64,000 nucleotides of DNA from assembly GCF_024749285.1 (NCBI RefSeq), contig NZ_CP087196.1:5828001-5892000 (forward strand). Direction: 5' to 3'. The DNA comes from Pseudomonas sp. B21-015. Lineage in GTDB: Bacteria > Pseudomonadota > Gammaproteobacteria > Pseudomonadales > Pseudomonadaceae. Below the pieces are notes generated by a model that saw only the letters and a list, made by a program, of their open reading frames with translations, ran no database searches and was not told where the DNA came from. A program made the position numbers and the translations under genes. Positions within the stretch are counted from its first letter, which is position 1. Each line of letters opens with the position of its first letter. Shown one piece after another: positions 19,776-29,121 of this stretch.

Positions 19776-19803
19776 AAAAGCCCAATCCCCGGATTGGGCT
19801 TTT
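19776..19803 (+). terminator. Rho-independent terminator of the repeat-protein gene
   Basis: AAAAGCCCAATCC and GGATTGGGCTTTT form a 13-bp stem with a two-base CC loop and a T run, 19 bases after the stop codon. The symmetric A/T ends could let it work in both directions. Confidence 0.9.
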
Positions 19804-19913
19804 GACTTTATAGAAGCCGAATTTCCCCGCGTTATCCCCCGATAGTCGTTCGACGCCAGCGAAGCCGATTTGCTAGAGTGCGCCGCTGTCCCTGTCCAGA
19901 AAACACTCTTGCG

Positions 19914-20546
19914 ATGCTGCCCCGCGCCGAACAGAAACAACAGACCCGCAACGCCCTGATGGACGCTGCCCGCCACCTGATGGAAAGCGGCCGAGGATTC
20001 GGCAGCCTGAGCCTGCGGGAAGTCACCAGAACCGCCGGGATCGTCCCCACCGGTTTCTACCGGCATTTCGCCGACATGGATGAGCTGGGCCTGGCGCTGG
20101 TGAGCGAAGTCGGTCAGACCTTCCGCGAAACCATCCGCCTGGTGCGCCATAACGAGTTCGTCATGGGCGGCATCATCGATGCCTCGGTGCGGATCTTTCT
20201 CGATGTGGTCACGGCCAATCGTTCGCAATTCCTGTTTCTGGCCCGCGAGCAGTACGGCGGTTCGCTGCCGGTGCGCCTGGCCATCGCCCGCTTGCGCGAA
20301 GACATCAGCTCGGACCTGGCGGCCGACTTGGCGCTGATGCCGAAACTGCAGCATCTGGACATTGCCGGCCTGAGCGTCATGGCGGATCTGATCGTCAAAA
20401 GCGTGTTCGCGACCTTGCCGGACATTATCGATCCACCAGCGCAGGCGTTGCCGGAGCATCTGACGCCGCAGGCGAAAATTACCCAGCAGTTGCGGTTTAT
20501 CTTTATTGGCTTGAAGCATTGGCAGGGACTCGGCAGTACCGAGTAA
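19914..20546 (+). CDS. desT: TetR family regulator, FabR/DesT-like
   Basis: The 210-residue regulator has an N-terminal TetR HTH (about 8-60). GFGSLSLREVTRTAGIVPTGFYRHFADMDELG, here in two pieces SLSLREVTRTAGIVP and GFYRHFADMDELG, closely follows FabR and P. aeruginosa DesT. Those proteins sense the saturated/unsaturated acyl-CoA balance and control desaturase genes. In P. aeruginosa desT lies next to ureE, as here (from memory), but the desCB genes usually divergent from it are absent from this window. ATG 19914 fits the family. Confidence 0.72.
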   Translation: MLPRAEQKQQTRNALMDAARHLMESGRGFGSLSLREVTRTAGIVPTGFYRHFADMDELGLALVSEVGQTFRETIRLVRHNEFVMGGIIDASVRIFLDVVTANRSQFLFLAREQYGGSLPVRLAIARLREDISSDLAADLALMPKLQHLDIAGLSVMADLIVKSVFATLPDIIDPPAQALPEHLTPQAKITQQLRFIFIGLKHWQGLGSTE

Positions 20547-20558
20547 ACAATTCCCCCC

Positions 20559-20648
20559 TGTGGGAGCGGGCTTGCTCGCGAAGAGGGAGTGTCAGTCGAC
20601 ATCAATGTTGCCTGGCACACCGCCTTCGCGAGCACGCCCCCTCCCACA
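20559..20648. repeat. REP pair (GTGGGAGC class) before ureE
   Basis: GTGGGAGCGGGCTTGCTCGCG and the imperfect complement GCGAGCACGCCCCCTCCCAC. The right arm has diverged. Confidence 0.75.
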
Positions 20649-20768
20649 CCGTTAATCGCGCCGCATTTTGGTGCGCCGAAAACCCTCTCGCACCAACTTC
20701 AATCAACCCCCTGCAACACTCTGAGTCTCCCTCTTCGCTCTGACAGGCATTTCCCGCGTCTCACCCGA

Positions 20769-20785
20769 TTGGCAAGCCCCTTGCT
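20769..20785 (+). promoter_or_regulatory. Sigma-54 promoter for ureEFG
   Basis: TTGGCAAGCCCCTTGCT contains the -24 GG (20771-20772) and -12 GC (20783-20784) separated by exactly ten bases, matching TGGCAC-N5-TTGC at all but one core position. Transcription would start near 20796, about 26 bases before the ureE ATG. Upstream, TTGGTGC (20671-20677) and GCACCA (20701-20706) resemble NtrC half sites. This implies nitrogen-limitation control of the accessory genes. Confidence 0.65.
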
Positions 20786-20821
20786 CTAGCTACAACATCG
20801 TCTATTGCTGGAAGCCTTCCG

Positions 20822-21322
20822 ATGCTGGTGATTCACCGCAGAATCGACCCTCAACCCGTCTGGGCCGCCGAGTTACACCTGACCTTCGAAGCCCGGAGCA
20901 AAAGCCGCTTGCGCTGTTTCAGTGCCGAGGGTGAAGACGTCGGGTTGTTTTTGGAGCGCGGTCAGCCGCCGCTGTTTGACGGCGAATGCCTGCGAGCCGA
21001 AGACGGGCGCGTCGTTCGCGTTTGCGCTCGCCCCGAACAACTGCTGCACGTCACCTGCGCCAACGCCTTCGAACTGACCCGCGCCGCCTATCACTTGGGC
21101 AACCGCCATGTGGCCTTGCAAGTCGGCGACGGCTGGTTGCGCCTGCTCGACGATTACGTGCTCAAGGCCATGCTTGAACAGCTTGGCGCCAAGACCGAAA
21201 ACATCGAAGCACCGTTCCAGCCAGAACACGGTGCCTACGGCGGCGGCCACCACCACTCGCGACACGGCGACGAGGATTTCAACTACCCGCCGAAACTGCA
21301 CCAGTTCGGCGTGCGCTTATGA
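20822..21322 (+). CDS. ureE: Urease nickel metallochaperone UreE
   Basis: The 166-residue protein has the N-terminal peptide-binding domain and the C-terminal metal-binding domain with FELTRAAYHLGNRHVALQV. A histidine-rich tail (GGGHHHSRHGDED, about residues 140-152) binds nickel. It delivers Ni(II) to the UreDFG-apourease complex. Its stop overlaps the ureF ATG by four bases (ATGA), so the two are translationally coupled. Confidence 0.95.
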   Translation: MLVIHRRIDPQPVWAAELHLTFEARSKSRLRCFSAEGEDVGLFLERGQPPLFDGECLRAEDGRVVRVCARPEQLLHVTCANAFELTRAAYHLGNRHVALQVGDGWLRLLDDYVLKAMLEQLGAKTENIEAPFQPEHGAYGGGHHHSRHGDEDFNYPPKLHQFGVRL

Positions 21323-21993
21323 ACCCGGCCTGGGCGCTGCTGCGTCTGGCCAGCCCGCAGCTGCCGATCGGCGGCTACAGCTATTCCCAAGGTTTGGAGA
21401 TGGCTGTGGATAACGGCCGCGTGAACGATCCCGACAGCGCGCGACGCTGGATCAGCGATCAGTTGTTGCTGAACCTCTCCCGTTTCGAAGCACCATTGCT
21501 ACTCGCCCATTGCACCGCCGCGTCCGAAGAAAACTGGGACGAGTTGCTGCAACGCTGCGAAGAGCATCGCGCCAGCCGCGAAACCCGCGAGTTGCATCAG
21601 GAAAGTCGGCAGATGGGCTATTCGCTGCAGCAATTGCTCAACGGCTTGCCGGAACTGGATGCGCCAGCCCGTGCTTTCCTCGACCAACGCCCCGAACCGC
21701 ATCTGGCCCTCGGCTGGGCGCTGGCGGCCCGCGCCTGGCAAATCAGCCCGCAAGATGCGCTGGCCGCCTGGCTCTGGAGCTGGCTGGAAAATCAATTGGC
21801 GGTGCTGATGAAAACCCTGCCCCTGGGCCAGCAAGCCGCCCAGCGCCTGACCAGTGAGCTGCTGCCGTTGCTGCAACAGGCGCAGCAAGACGCCACCCGA
21901 ATCAACCCCGAACACGTTGGCAGCGCCGCTTTCGGCCTGTCCCTGGCGTGCATGGCCCATGAGCGCCAGTACAGCCGTCTGTTCCGTTCCTAG
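21319..21993 (+). CDS. ureF: Urease accessory protein UreF
   Basis: The 224-residue all-helical protein carries the UreF motif [20 protein letters not shown] near the start (about residues 8-27). It also has [17 protein letters not shown] and the C-terminal [15 protein letters not shown]. It bridges UreD and UreG and is thought to act on the UreG GTPase cycle. Overlaps ureE by four bases and is followed by ureG 23 bases later. Confidence 0.95.
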   Translation: MNPAWALLRLASPQLPIGGYSYSQGLEMAVDNGRVNDPDSARRWISDQLLLNLSRFEAPLLLAHCTAASEENWDELLQRCEEHRASRETRELHQESRQMGYSLQQLLNGLPELDAPARAFLDQRPEPHLALGWALAARAWQISPQDALAAWLWSWLENQLAVLMKTLPLGQQAAQRLTSELLPLLQQAQQDATRINPEHVGSAAFGLSLACMAHERQYSRLFRS

Positions 21994-22016
21994 GGCCTTT
22001 TATTTTGGAGAATCAC

Positions 22017-22631
22017 ATGAACGCACAACCTCTGCGCGTCGGCATCGGCGGCCCGGTCGGTTCCGGCAAAACCGCCCTGACCCTGGCCCTGTGCCTGGCT
22101 CTACGTGAACGCTACAACCTCGCCGTCGTGACCAACGACATCTACACTCGCGAAGACGCCGACTTTCTGGTGCGCAACGAAGCCCTGGCGCCGGAGCGGA
22201 TCATCGGCGTGGAAACCGGCGGCTGCCCGCACACGGCGATCCGCGAAGACGCCTCTATCAACCTTGAAGCCGTGGATCAACTGAACCGGCGCTTCCCGGG
22301 GCTGGACCTGATTCTGGTGGAGTCCGGTGGCGACAACCTCTCGGCGACCTTCAGCCCGGAACTGTCCGACCTCACTATCTACGTGATCGACGTCTCGGCC
22401 GGCGACAAGCTGCCGCGCAAGGGCGGGCCGGGGATTTGCAAATCCGACCTGCTGGTGATCAACAAGATCGACCTCGCGCCGCTGGTGGGCGCGTCGCTGG
22501 AGATGATGGACAGCGACACCAAACGCATGCGTAACGGCAAACCGTTCGTCTTCAGCAACCAGAAAACCGGCCAGGGCCTGGAAGCGATCATCGCCTTCAT
22601 CGAACGCCAGGGTCTGCTGACTGCGGCCTGA
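22017..22631 (+). CDS. ureG: Urease accessory GTPase UreG
   Basis: The 204-residue SIMIBI-class GTPase has P-loop [11 protein letters not shown] (about residues 11-21) and the metal-binding CPH motif in [33 protein letters not shown] and the base-specificity motif NKIDLA are also visible. GTP hydrolysis drives nickel transfer into urease. ATG 22017 with GGAG upstream is used instead of an in-frame TTG at 22005. Confidence 0.97.
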   Translation: MNAQPLRVGIGGPVGSGKTALTLALCLALRERYNLAVVTNDIYTREDADFLVRNEALAPERIIGVETGGCPHTAIREDASINLEAVDQLNRRFPGLDLILVESGGDNLSATFSPELSDLTIYVIDVSAGDKLPRKGGPGICKSDLLVINKIDLAPLVGASLEMMDSDTKRMRNGKPFVFSNQKTGQGLEAIIAFIERQGLLTAA

Positions 22632-22659
22632 CCACACTTATCAACAAGGAAGCTTATCC

Positions 22660-23232
22660 ATGACACTGAAACGCATTCTGGGCGCCATGGCCCTGCTGCT
22701 GACTCCAGCCATTGCCTTCGCTCATCCGGGCCATGGCGACAATGGTTTGATGGCCGGTATCAGCCACCCGATCGGCGGCCTCGATCACTTGCTGGCGATG
22801 GTTGCCGTAGGGTTGTGGGCGGCGCAGCAGAAAGGTGCTGCGCGCTGGGCACTGCCGTGCACGTTTGTTGGCACCATGCTGATCGGCGGCTTGCTGGGTT
22901 TTGAAGGACTGAACCTGTCGGCGCTGGAAAGCGCGATAGCGGCATCGGTATTGGCACTGGGCCTGGCGGTGGCTTTGGCGGTGCGTCCACCATTGAGCCT
23001 GGCGGTGGCTGCGACCGCGTTGTTCGCGCTGTTCCACGGCGTGGCGCATGGCCTGGAATTGCCGGACATGTCCAGTCCCTGGGCGTACGCGGCGGGGTTT
23101 GTGGTGGCGACGGCGGCTTTGCATGCAACGGGTTATGCGGTGGTTCGAGTGCTGCCTCAAGCGGCGGCACCATTGGTTCGGCTGGCCGGTGCGGCCTCGG
23201 CGGCGACCGGGGTCTGGTTGTTGGCAGGCTGA
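22660..23232 (+). CDS. ureJ: HupE/UreJ family nickel permease
   Basis: A 190-residue, five- to six-helix membrane protein. It has a cleavable-looking N-terminus followed by the family signature HPGHGDNGLMAGISHPIGGLDHLL, here split as HPGHGD and HPIGGLDHLLAM. A second histidine pair is in FHGVAHGLELP. HupE/UreJ proteins supply nickel to hydrogenase or urease maturation. It begins 28 bases after ureG and is presumably the last gene of the ureEFG unit. Confidence 0.92.
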   Translation: MTLKRILGAMALLLTPAIAFAHPGHGDNGLMAGISHPIGGLDHLLAMVAVGLWAAQQKGAARWALPCTFVGTMLIGGLLGFEGLNLSALESAIAASVLALGLAVALAVRPPLSLAVAATALFALFHGVAHGLELPDMSSPWAYAAGFVVATAALHATGYAVVRVLPQAAAPLVRLAGAASAATGVWLLAG

Positions 23233-23257
23233 CTTTTTTATCGCCTGTTCTGGCCTC

Positions 23258-23312
23258 TTCGCGAGCAAGCCCGCTGCCACAGATCGAGTGTGGGAGCGGG
23301 ATTGCTCGCGAA
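23258..23312. repeat. REP pair (GTGGGAGC class, outward orientation)
   Basis: TTCGCGAGCAAGCCCGCTGCC and GAGCGGGATTGCTCGCGAA are separated by about 15 bases. Located after ureJ. Confidence 0.8.
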
Positions 23313-23397
23313 GGCGGCCTGACAGACACCGCGTCTCTCGGGCCTGCCTCTCTGCTACCATGTCGCGCAATCGCCCCTGCCGTGACGACGCCAGCCA

Positions 23398-24525
23398 ATG
23401 CCGCCTGTTTCCCGCTCTGCTTCCCAGCCTGAATTGACCGCCCTGTTCGCCTCGGTGCAACAGCACTTCCAGAACGTGATCGTGCCGCTTTGGCAAGGCC
23501 CCGGCTGGAACGCCGACATGGCATTGCCTTTTGAAGCGCTGGACGCCGAACATCGACCGCTGCCCCCTCAGCGCTACCGGGCCATGGCCTGCGCGCGGCA
23601 GTTGTATCTGTTTTCCAGCCTGATCGGCCAAGTGCCCCAGGCCGAAGAACGTGCGGCGGCGCTGTTCCGTTCCTTGCAGCGGCATTTCCACGATGCCGAG
23701 CATGGCGGCTGGTTCTACAGCATCGACCCGCAAGGTGCGCCGCTGGATCAACGCAAAGACCTCTACACCCACGCCTTCATCCTGTTCGCCTGCGCTCATT
23801 ACTGGAGCAAGGTCCGCGAACCGCTGGTGGAGTCGGTGCTCAACGCCGCGCTGGAAGTTGTGGCGCAACGTTTCGCCACGGGCGACGGCCTGTACGAAGC
23901 CAGCCTGGACCGTGACTGGTCCTCGCTCGAATCCGGGCCGCTGCAGAATCCTTTGATGCATTTGGCCGAAGCCTTCCTCGCCACCCTTTCGGTGCGCGAA
24001 GACGCTGCTGTGCAAGGCGCGCTCGCCGAGTTATGCACAGCCATGCAGAAGCGCTTCATCGATCCGCAACACGCGGTGCTGATGGAGAAACCGCTGGGGG
24101 CTGTGGATAACTGGTTCGAGCCGGGCCATCAGTTCGAATGGTATTTCCTGCTGCAATCCTCACCGCTGCTGCGTGGCTCGAAACTGCACACCTCGCTCGA
24201 ACGCGCGTTTGCGCTCACCGAGCAACGAGGTGTCGATCAGCAGACCGGTGCTGTGCGAGCGATGCTGGAACTGGACGACCGCCCACGCGACGCGACCCAA
24301 CGCATCTGGGCCCAGGCCGAATACCTGCGCGCCCTGACCTTGCGCCCGGGCAGCGAAGCATCGGTGCAGCACCAATTGCAGGCGTTGCAACAGCGCTTTC
24401 TGCATGGGGGCGGTTGGTATGAGTGTCGCGATGAGCATGGCGAAGTGAGCCGCAAGGACATGCCTTCGACCACGCCTTATCACTTGGCAACCTGTTATCG
24501 CGGGTTGGCCGAGTATCTCGGCTGA
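23398..24525 (+). CDS. AGE family sugar epimerase/isomerase
   Basis: The 375-residue protein looks like an (alpha/alpha)6-barrel of the N-acylglucosamine 2-epimerase superfamily. Typical pieces are RYRAMACARQLYLFSS, HGGWFYSIDPQG, KDLYTHAFILFACAHY (general base His) and MPSTTPYHLATCYRGLAEY. In bacteria such proteins are often aldose-ketose isomerases (D-mannose isomerase, YihS). Which sugar is used cannot be told, and no sugar transporter lies alongside. It seems to be a single-gene unit ended by a TGTGGCGAGG-class repeat. Confidence 0.82.
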   Translation: MPPVSRSASQPELTALFASVQQHFQNVIVPLWQGPGWNADMALPFEALDAEHRPLPPQRYRAMACARQLYLFSSLIGQVPQAEERAAALFRSLQRHFHDAEHGGWFYSIDPQGAPLDQRKDLYTHAFILFACAHYWSKVREPLVESVLNAALEVVAQRFATGDGLYEASLDRDWSSLESGPLQNPLMHLAEAFLATLSVREDAAVQGALAELCTAMQKRFIDPQHAVLMEKPLGAVDNWFEPGHQFEWYFLLQSSPLLRGSKLHTSLERAFALTEQRGVDQQTGAVRAMLELDDRPRDATQRIWAQAEYLRALTLRPGSEASVQHQLQALQQRFLHGGGWYECRDEHGEVSRKDMPSTTPYHLATCYRGLAEYLG

Positions 24526-24531
24526 GTTTTT

Positions 24532-24643
24532 TGTGGCGAGGGGGCTTTTGCCCCCGTTGGGCTGCGCAGCAGCCCTTGTGTTTTGTCAGTTGCATCGCAG
24601 GTGGCTGCTTCGCACCCGAACGGGGGCAAGCCCCCTCGCCACA
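24532..24643. repeat. Inverted repeat, TGTGGCGAGGG class
   Basis: TGTGGCGAGGGGGCTTTTGC and GCAAGCCCCCTCGCCACA form the arms, with GGGCTGCGCAGCAGCCC in the loop. It lies between the convergent isomerase and dehydrogenase genes. Confidence 0.85.
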
Positions 24644-24644
24644 A

Positions 24645-25526
<882 letters not shown>

Positions 25527-26088
25527 TCAATGCTGGCAACGCCATATGCGCCGTGGGTTGCAGCCATGTACGCGCACCTTATCCACAGGCCGGTCCACAG
25601 TTTCCGGGGGCAAGTGGAAAAGCTGCAAGCCGCTGTCCACAAGGCTTTGCGGGCAGATTAGAAAGTTTTTTGCTTGACCCTCGGGGGCCTGCTGTGTAGC
25701 CCCGGGCAATTCGCACGACCGAGCGGGCAAACCGACGATGGCGCCAAGCCAGTAACTACGGCCCTCAGCCGAGTCTTTCCAGAGTTTAATCACAGACTTA
25801 TCCACAGGCTTGTCCACCTCGATTCATACGGTGTTCGCCCATAATAAACAGGTTGACAACGCCGGCTCGAGGGCCAGCAAAAACACCTGATCAAAAAACA
25901 ACCACACCTCTGCAAGCCACGGATTCAAAGGCTTGCAGCCAGCTACTCCCACGTTATTCACAGCCAGCTCCACAGCAAACGGGGACAAGTCAAAACCGTG
26001 ACAAAACAGCAATTTGCAGCGGCTTTATGTCGCGCTTTGCGAGGTCATGAATATTGTTTTCCACAATTTCCCAAAAGCACACCGCCCA

Positions 26089-26178
26089 TGTGGGAGCGAG
26101 CTTGCTCGCGATAACGGTGGGTCAATGAAAAGCATGTCGACTGACACTCCGCTATCGCGAGCAGGCTCGCTCCCACAG
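26089..26178. repeat. REP pair (GTGGGAGC class) downstream of livF
   Basis: GTGGGAGCGAGCTTGCTCGCG and its complement, CGCGAGCAGGCTCGCTCCCAC less one base, lie about 45 bases apart beyond the liv operon terminator. Confidence 0.85.
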
Positions 26179-26201
26179 GGTTAGTGGCGTTTCATAGATA
26201 G

Positions 26202-26233
26202 AAAAAAGCCCCGACGATTGCTCGTCGGGGCTC
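26202..26233 (-). terminator. Rho-independent terminator of the liv operon
   Basis: On the minus strand GAGCCCCGACGA, loop GCAA, TCGTCGGGGC and then TTTTTT: a 10-12 bp GC-rich stem with a T tract, about 20 bases after the livF stop codon. Confidence 0.92.
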
Positions 26234-26251
26234 GTTGTTGCAACGCAGAAC

Positions 26252-26968
26252 TCAGTGGCCGCCAAGGTAGGCGTTACGCACCTCCTCGTTCACCAGCAGT
26301 TCCTTGCCGGTACCGCTGAGGCGGATCTCGCCGTTGACCATTACGTACGCCCGGTCCGACAGCTTGAGGGCGTGGTTGGCGTTTTGCTCCACCAGGAAGA
26401 TGGTCATGCCGGTCTTGGCCAGTTCCCGCAGGGTCGCGAAGATCTGTTTCACCACGATCGGGGCCAGGCCAAGGCTCGGTTCGTCGAGCAGCAGCAATTT
26501 CGGCCGGCTCATCAGTGCACGGGCGATGGCGAGCATCTGCTGCTCGCCGCCAGACATGGTCATGGCCCGCTGGGTGCGTCGCTCTTCGAGGCGCGGGAAC
26601 AGCTCGAACATGCGCTGCATGTCTTCCTTGGCGTACTTGTCACCGATCGGGATGGTGCCCATCAGCAGGTTTTCCTCGACGGTCATGTCAGGGAACACCC
26701 GGCGGCCTTCCGGCGATTGAGCGATACCGTTGGAGGCGATGTAGTGGGACGACTTGTGAGTGATATCCACACCCTGATAGACGATTTGCCCGTCAGCCGC
26801 CCGTGGCTGGCCGAAGATCGACATCAGCAGGGTCGACTTGCCGGCACCGTTGGAGCCGATCAGGCTGACGGTTTCACCTTCATTGATGTGCAACGAGACT
26901 TTCTTCAGGGCCTGGATCGGTCCGTAGAACACGTCGATCTCTTTCAGTTCGAGGATCGGTTGACTCAT
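26252..26968 (-). CDS. livF: Branched-chain-type amino acid ABC transporter ATPase LivF
   Basis: The 238-residue ATPase has Walker A (GSNGAGKST), signature MSGGEQQML, Walker B (LLLLDEPSLG) and switch FLVEQNANHAL. The ending EEVRNAYLGGH is standard for LivF. With LivG it energises the LivHM permease. Start ATG 26968 overlaps the livG stop by four bases; the longer upstream frame lies within livG and is not real. Confidence 0.94.
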   Translation of the reverse strand: MSQPILELKEIDVFYGPIQALKKVSLHINEGETVSLIGSNGAGKSTLLMSIFGQPRAADGQIVYQGVDITHKSSHYIASNGIAQSPEGRRVFPDMTVEENLLMGTIPIGDKYAKEDMQRMFELFPRLEERRTQRAMTMSGGEQQMLAIARALMSRPKLLLLDEPSLGLAPIVVKQIFATLRELAKTGMTIFLVEQNANHALKLSDRAYVMVNGEIRLSGTGKELLVNEEVRNAYLGGH

Positions 26969-27837
26969 ACCAGCTCCTCTTCGTCGGCGCCCAGGTAGGC
27001 GGCAATCACTTTCGGATCGTGTCGGATCGCTTCGGGTCCGCCCTCGGCGATGACAACGCCGTGGTCCAGCACCACGATGTGGTCGGAAATGCTCATGACC
27101 ATGCCCATGTCGTGCTCGATCAGCACCACGGTCAGATCGTGCTCGTCGCGCAGCAGTCGGATCATCGCGCTCAGCGCTTCGGTTTCCTGAGGGTTGAGGC
27201 CGGCGGCCGGTTCGTCGAGGCAGATGATCTGCGGCCGGGTACACATGGCCCGGGCGATCTCCAGACGACGCTGCTGACCGTAGGACAGTTCACCGGCCAG
27301 CCGGTTGGCGCAATCCACCAGGTCCACCACTTCCAGCCAGTAGAACGCATGGTCCAGCGCATCGCTTTCGGCCTTGCGGTAGCCCTTGGTATTGAGGATG
27401 CCCGCCAGTATGCCGCGGTTGACCCACATGTGCTGGGCCACCAGCAGGTTTTCCAGCACCGACATCTCCCTGAACAGGCGAATGTTCTGGAAAGTCCGCG
27501 CCAGACCGGCACGGTTGATCAGGTGCGTGCCACCGAACATCTTGTAGCGGAGCCGGCTGACGAAGCTTTTCGGCGATACGAAATCGATGGCCTTGAACGG
27601 TTCCCCGAGCATCTTGATGACGTTGGTTTTCACGCCTCGGGTGTTGAGCTCGATATGCCCGCCGGACGCTTTGTAGAACCCGGTCAGGCAGTTGAACACG
27701 GTGGTCTTGCCTGCGCCGTTGGGGCCGATCAGCGCGAAGATCGAGTTGCGCTTGACCTTCAGGCTGACGTCGCTCAGCGCTTTGATGCCACCGAAGTGCA
27801 TCATCAGATTCTCGACCGAGAGTACGACTTCACTCAT
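26965..27837 (-). CDS. livG: Branched-chain-type amino acid ABC transporter ATPase LivG
   Basis: The 290-residue ATPase has Walker A (GPNGAGKTT), the LivG-type insert with RAGLARTFQNIRLF, signature LSYGQQRRLEIARA, Walker B (IICLDEPAAGLNP) and switch VLIEHDMGMVMS. It is in a run of four-base overlaps (livM-livG, livG-livF), showing tight translational coupling. Confidence 0.94.
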   Translation of the reverse strand: MSEVVLSVENLMMHFGGIKALSDVSLKVKRNSIFALIGPNGAGKTTVFNCLTGFYKASGGHIELNTRGVKTNVIKMLGEPFKAIDFVSPKSFVSRLRYKMFGGTHLINRAGLARTFQNIRLFREMSVLENLLVAQHMWVNRGILAGILNTKGYRKAESDALDHAFYWLEVVDLVDCANRLAGELSYGQQRRLEIARAMCTRPQIICLDEPAAGLNPQETEALSAMIRLLRDEHDLTVVLIEHDMGMVMSISDHIVVLDHGVVIAEGGPEAIRHDPKVIAAYLGADEEELV

Positions 27838-29118
27838 GGCGCTACTCCTTTACGCGGGGTCACACCGGTACGGCTGATCCGAATCAGGCCGCGCGGTCGC
27901 CAGATCATCATCAACACCATCAGGATGCCGAACAGCAGCACGCGATACTCGGCGAAGCCGCGCAGCAGTTCCGGGGCAACGGTCAGCACGAACGCTGCAA
28001 TCACCACGCCGATGGTCGACCCCATGCCGCCGAGTACCACGATGGCGAGGATCAGTGCCGATTCGAAGAAGGTGAACGACGTCGGGTTCACAAAGCCTTG
28101 ATAGGTCGCGAAGAACACCCCGGCCAGACCCGCCGTCGATGCGCCGATGGTGAACGCCGACAGCTTGACCAATACATGATTGAGCCCCATGGAGCGGCAG
28201 GCGATTTCGTCCTCACGCAAGGCTTCCCACGCGCGACCGACCGGCATGCGAGTCAAGCGGTGCTTGATGTACAGCACGGCCAGCACCACCAGGAACAACA
28301 CCGCATAAATGAAGTAGTACTTCACGTCCGGGTTATAGGCGATGCCGAAGAACTCATGGAACGGAACTCCGCCCTCTTTCGCCCGTTTGCCGAACTCGAT
28401 ACCGAAGAACGTCGGCAACGGTGCCGCCATACCATTCGGGCCACCGGTCAGGGTCAGCCAGTTGTTGAGGATCAGCCGGATGATTTCACCAAAACCCAGG
28501 GTCACGATGGCCAGGTAATCACCGTGCAGGCGCAACACCGGGAAACCCAGGATGCACCCGGCCAGCCCGGCGGTGATCGCCGCCAAAGGCAATACCGTCC
28601 AGAAGCCCAGCCCCAGGTATTGATAACCGAGCGCCAGCCCGTAGGCACCAATGGCGTAGAACGCCACGTAACCCAGGTCGAGCAGGCCGGCCAGGCCGAC
28701 CACAATGTTCAGGCCCAGGCCCAGCAGCACGTAGATCAACCCGAGGATGACCACGCCCAGCAGGTAGGAGTTGGAGAAAAACGGCAGCACCACGGCGATG
28801 ACAATCATCAGCGGGATGATCCAGCGCAACCGGGATTTGTAATCGGGCGCCAGTACATGAACGCCAGAGCCGGTGCTTTCAAAGCCTTCGAGAATTCTCA
28901 GGCCTTTGGGTGTTTGCAGAAACAGGCTCAGGGCAAAGCGGCCGGTCATGACGATGGCGACAATCCAGCCCACCCTCACCGGCTCCAGATTGAAGCTGTA
29001 GCCGTCCAGGACAATGCCGACAATCGGGCCGAACACAATCAGGGCAATCAGGCCGGCAAGAATCGCGTCAACCAGGCTTTTTTTGACATCAATGGTTTTT
29101 TTTAGTGGTTGAAGACAT
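27834..29118 (-). CDS. livM: ABC transporter permease LivM, frameshifted near its N-terminus
   Basis: From about 29103 leftward the protein is a normal LivM permease of over 400 residues, with ten or so helices and GLGLNIVVGLAGLLDLGYVAFYAIG-type core (seen as LNIVVGLAGLLDLGYVAF) plus LTLTGGPNG. The natural start appears to be ATG 29118, four bases after the livH stop with AAGG upstream. That frame gives MSSTTKKNH and stops at 29089. Removing one A from the run of eight (29096-29103) joins MSSTTKKTIDVKK to the long frame. So the gene has one extra base, or slippage is used, or the base is a sequencing error. The only in-frame ATG (29180) lies inside livH. Confidence 0.85.
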
Positions 29119-29121
29119 CGC

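Noticed and set aside
19425..20519. A 364-codon minus-strand frame over the TetR gene and the 42-bp repeats
   Set aside because: It crosses a terminator and reads through the repeats only because the unit is a multiple of three. The plus-strand genes have signal peptide, HTH motif and RBS.
25527..25817. A 96-codon minus-strand frame in the DnaA-box region
   Set aside because: GTG start without RBS, and its recurring VDKPVDK residues simply come from TTATCCACAGGC-type sequence.
26969..27244. An N-terminal extension of livF
   Set aside because: The extra sequence is an out-of-frame reading of livG; the four-base overlap ATG at 26968 is typical.
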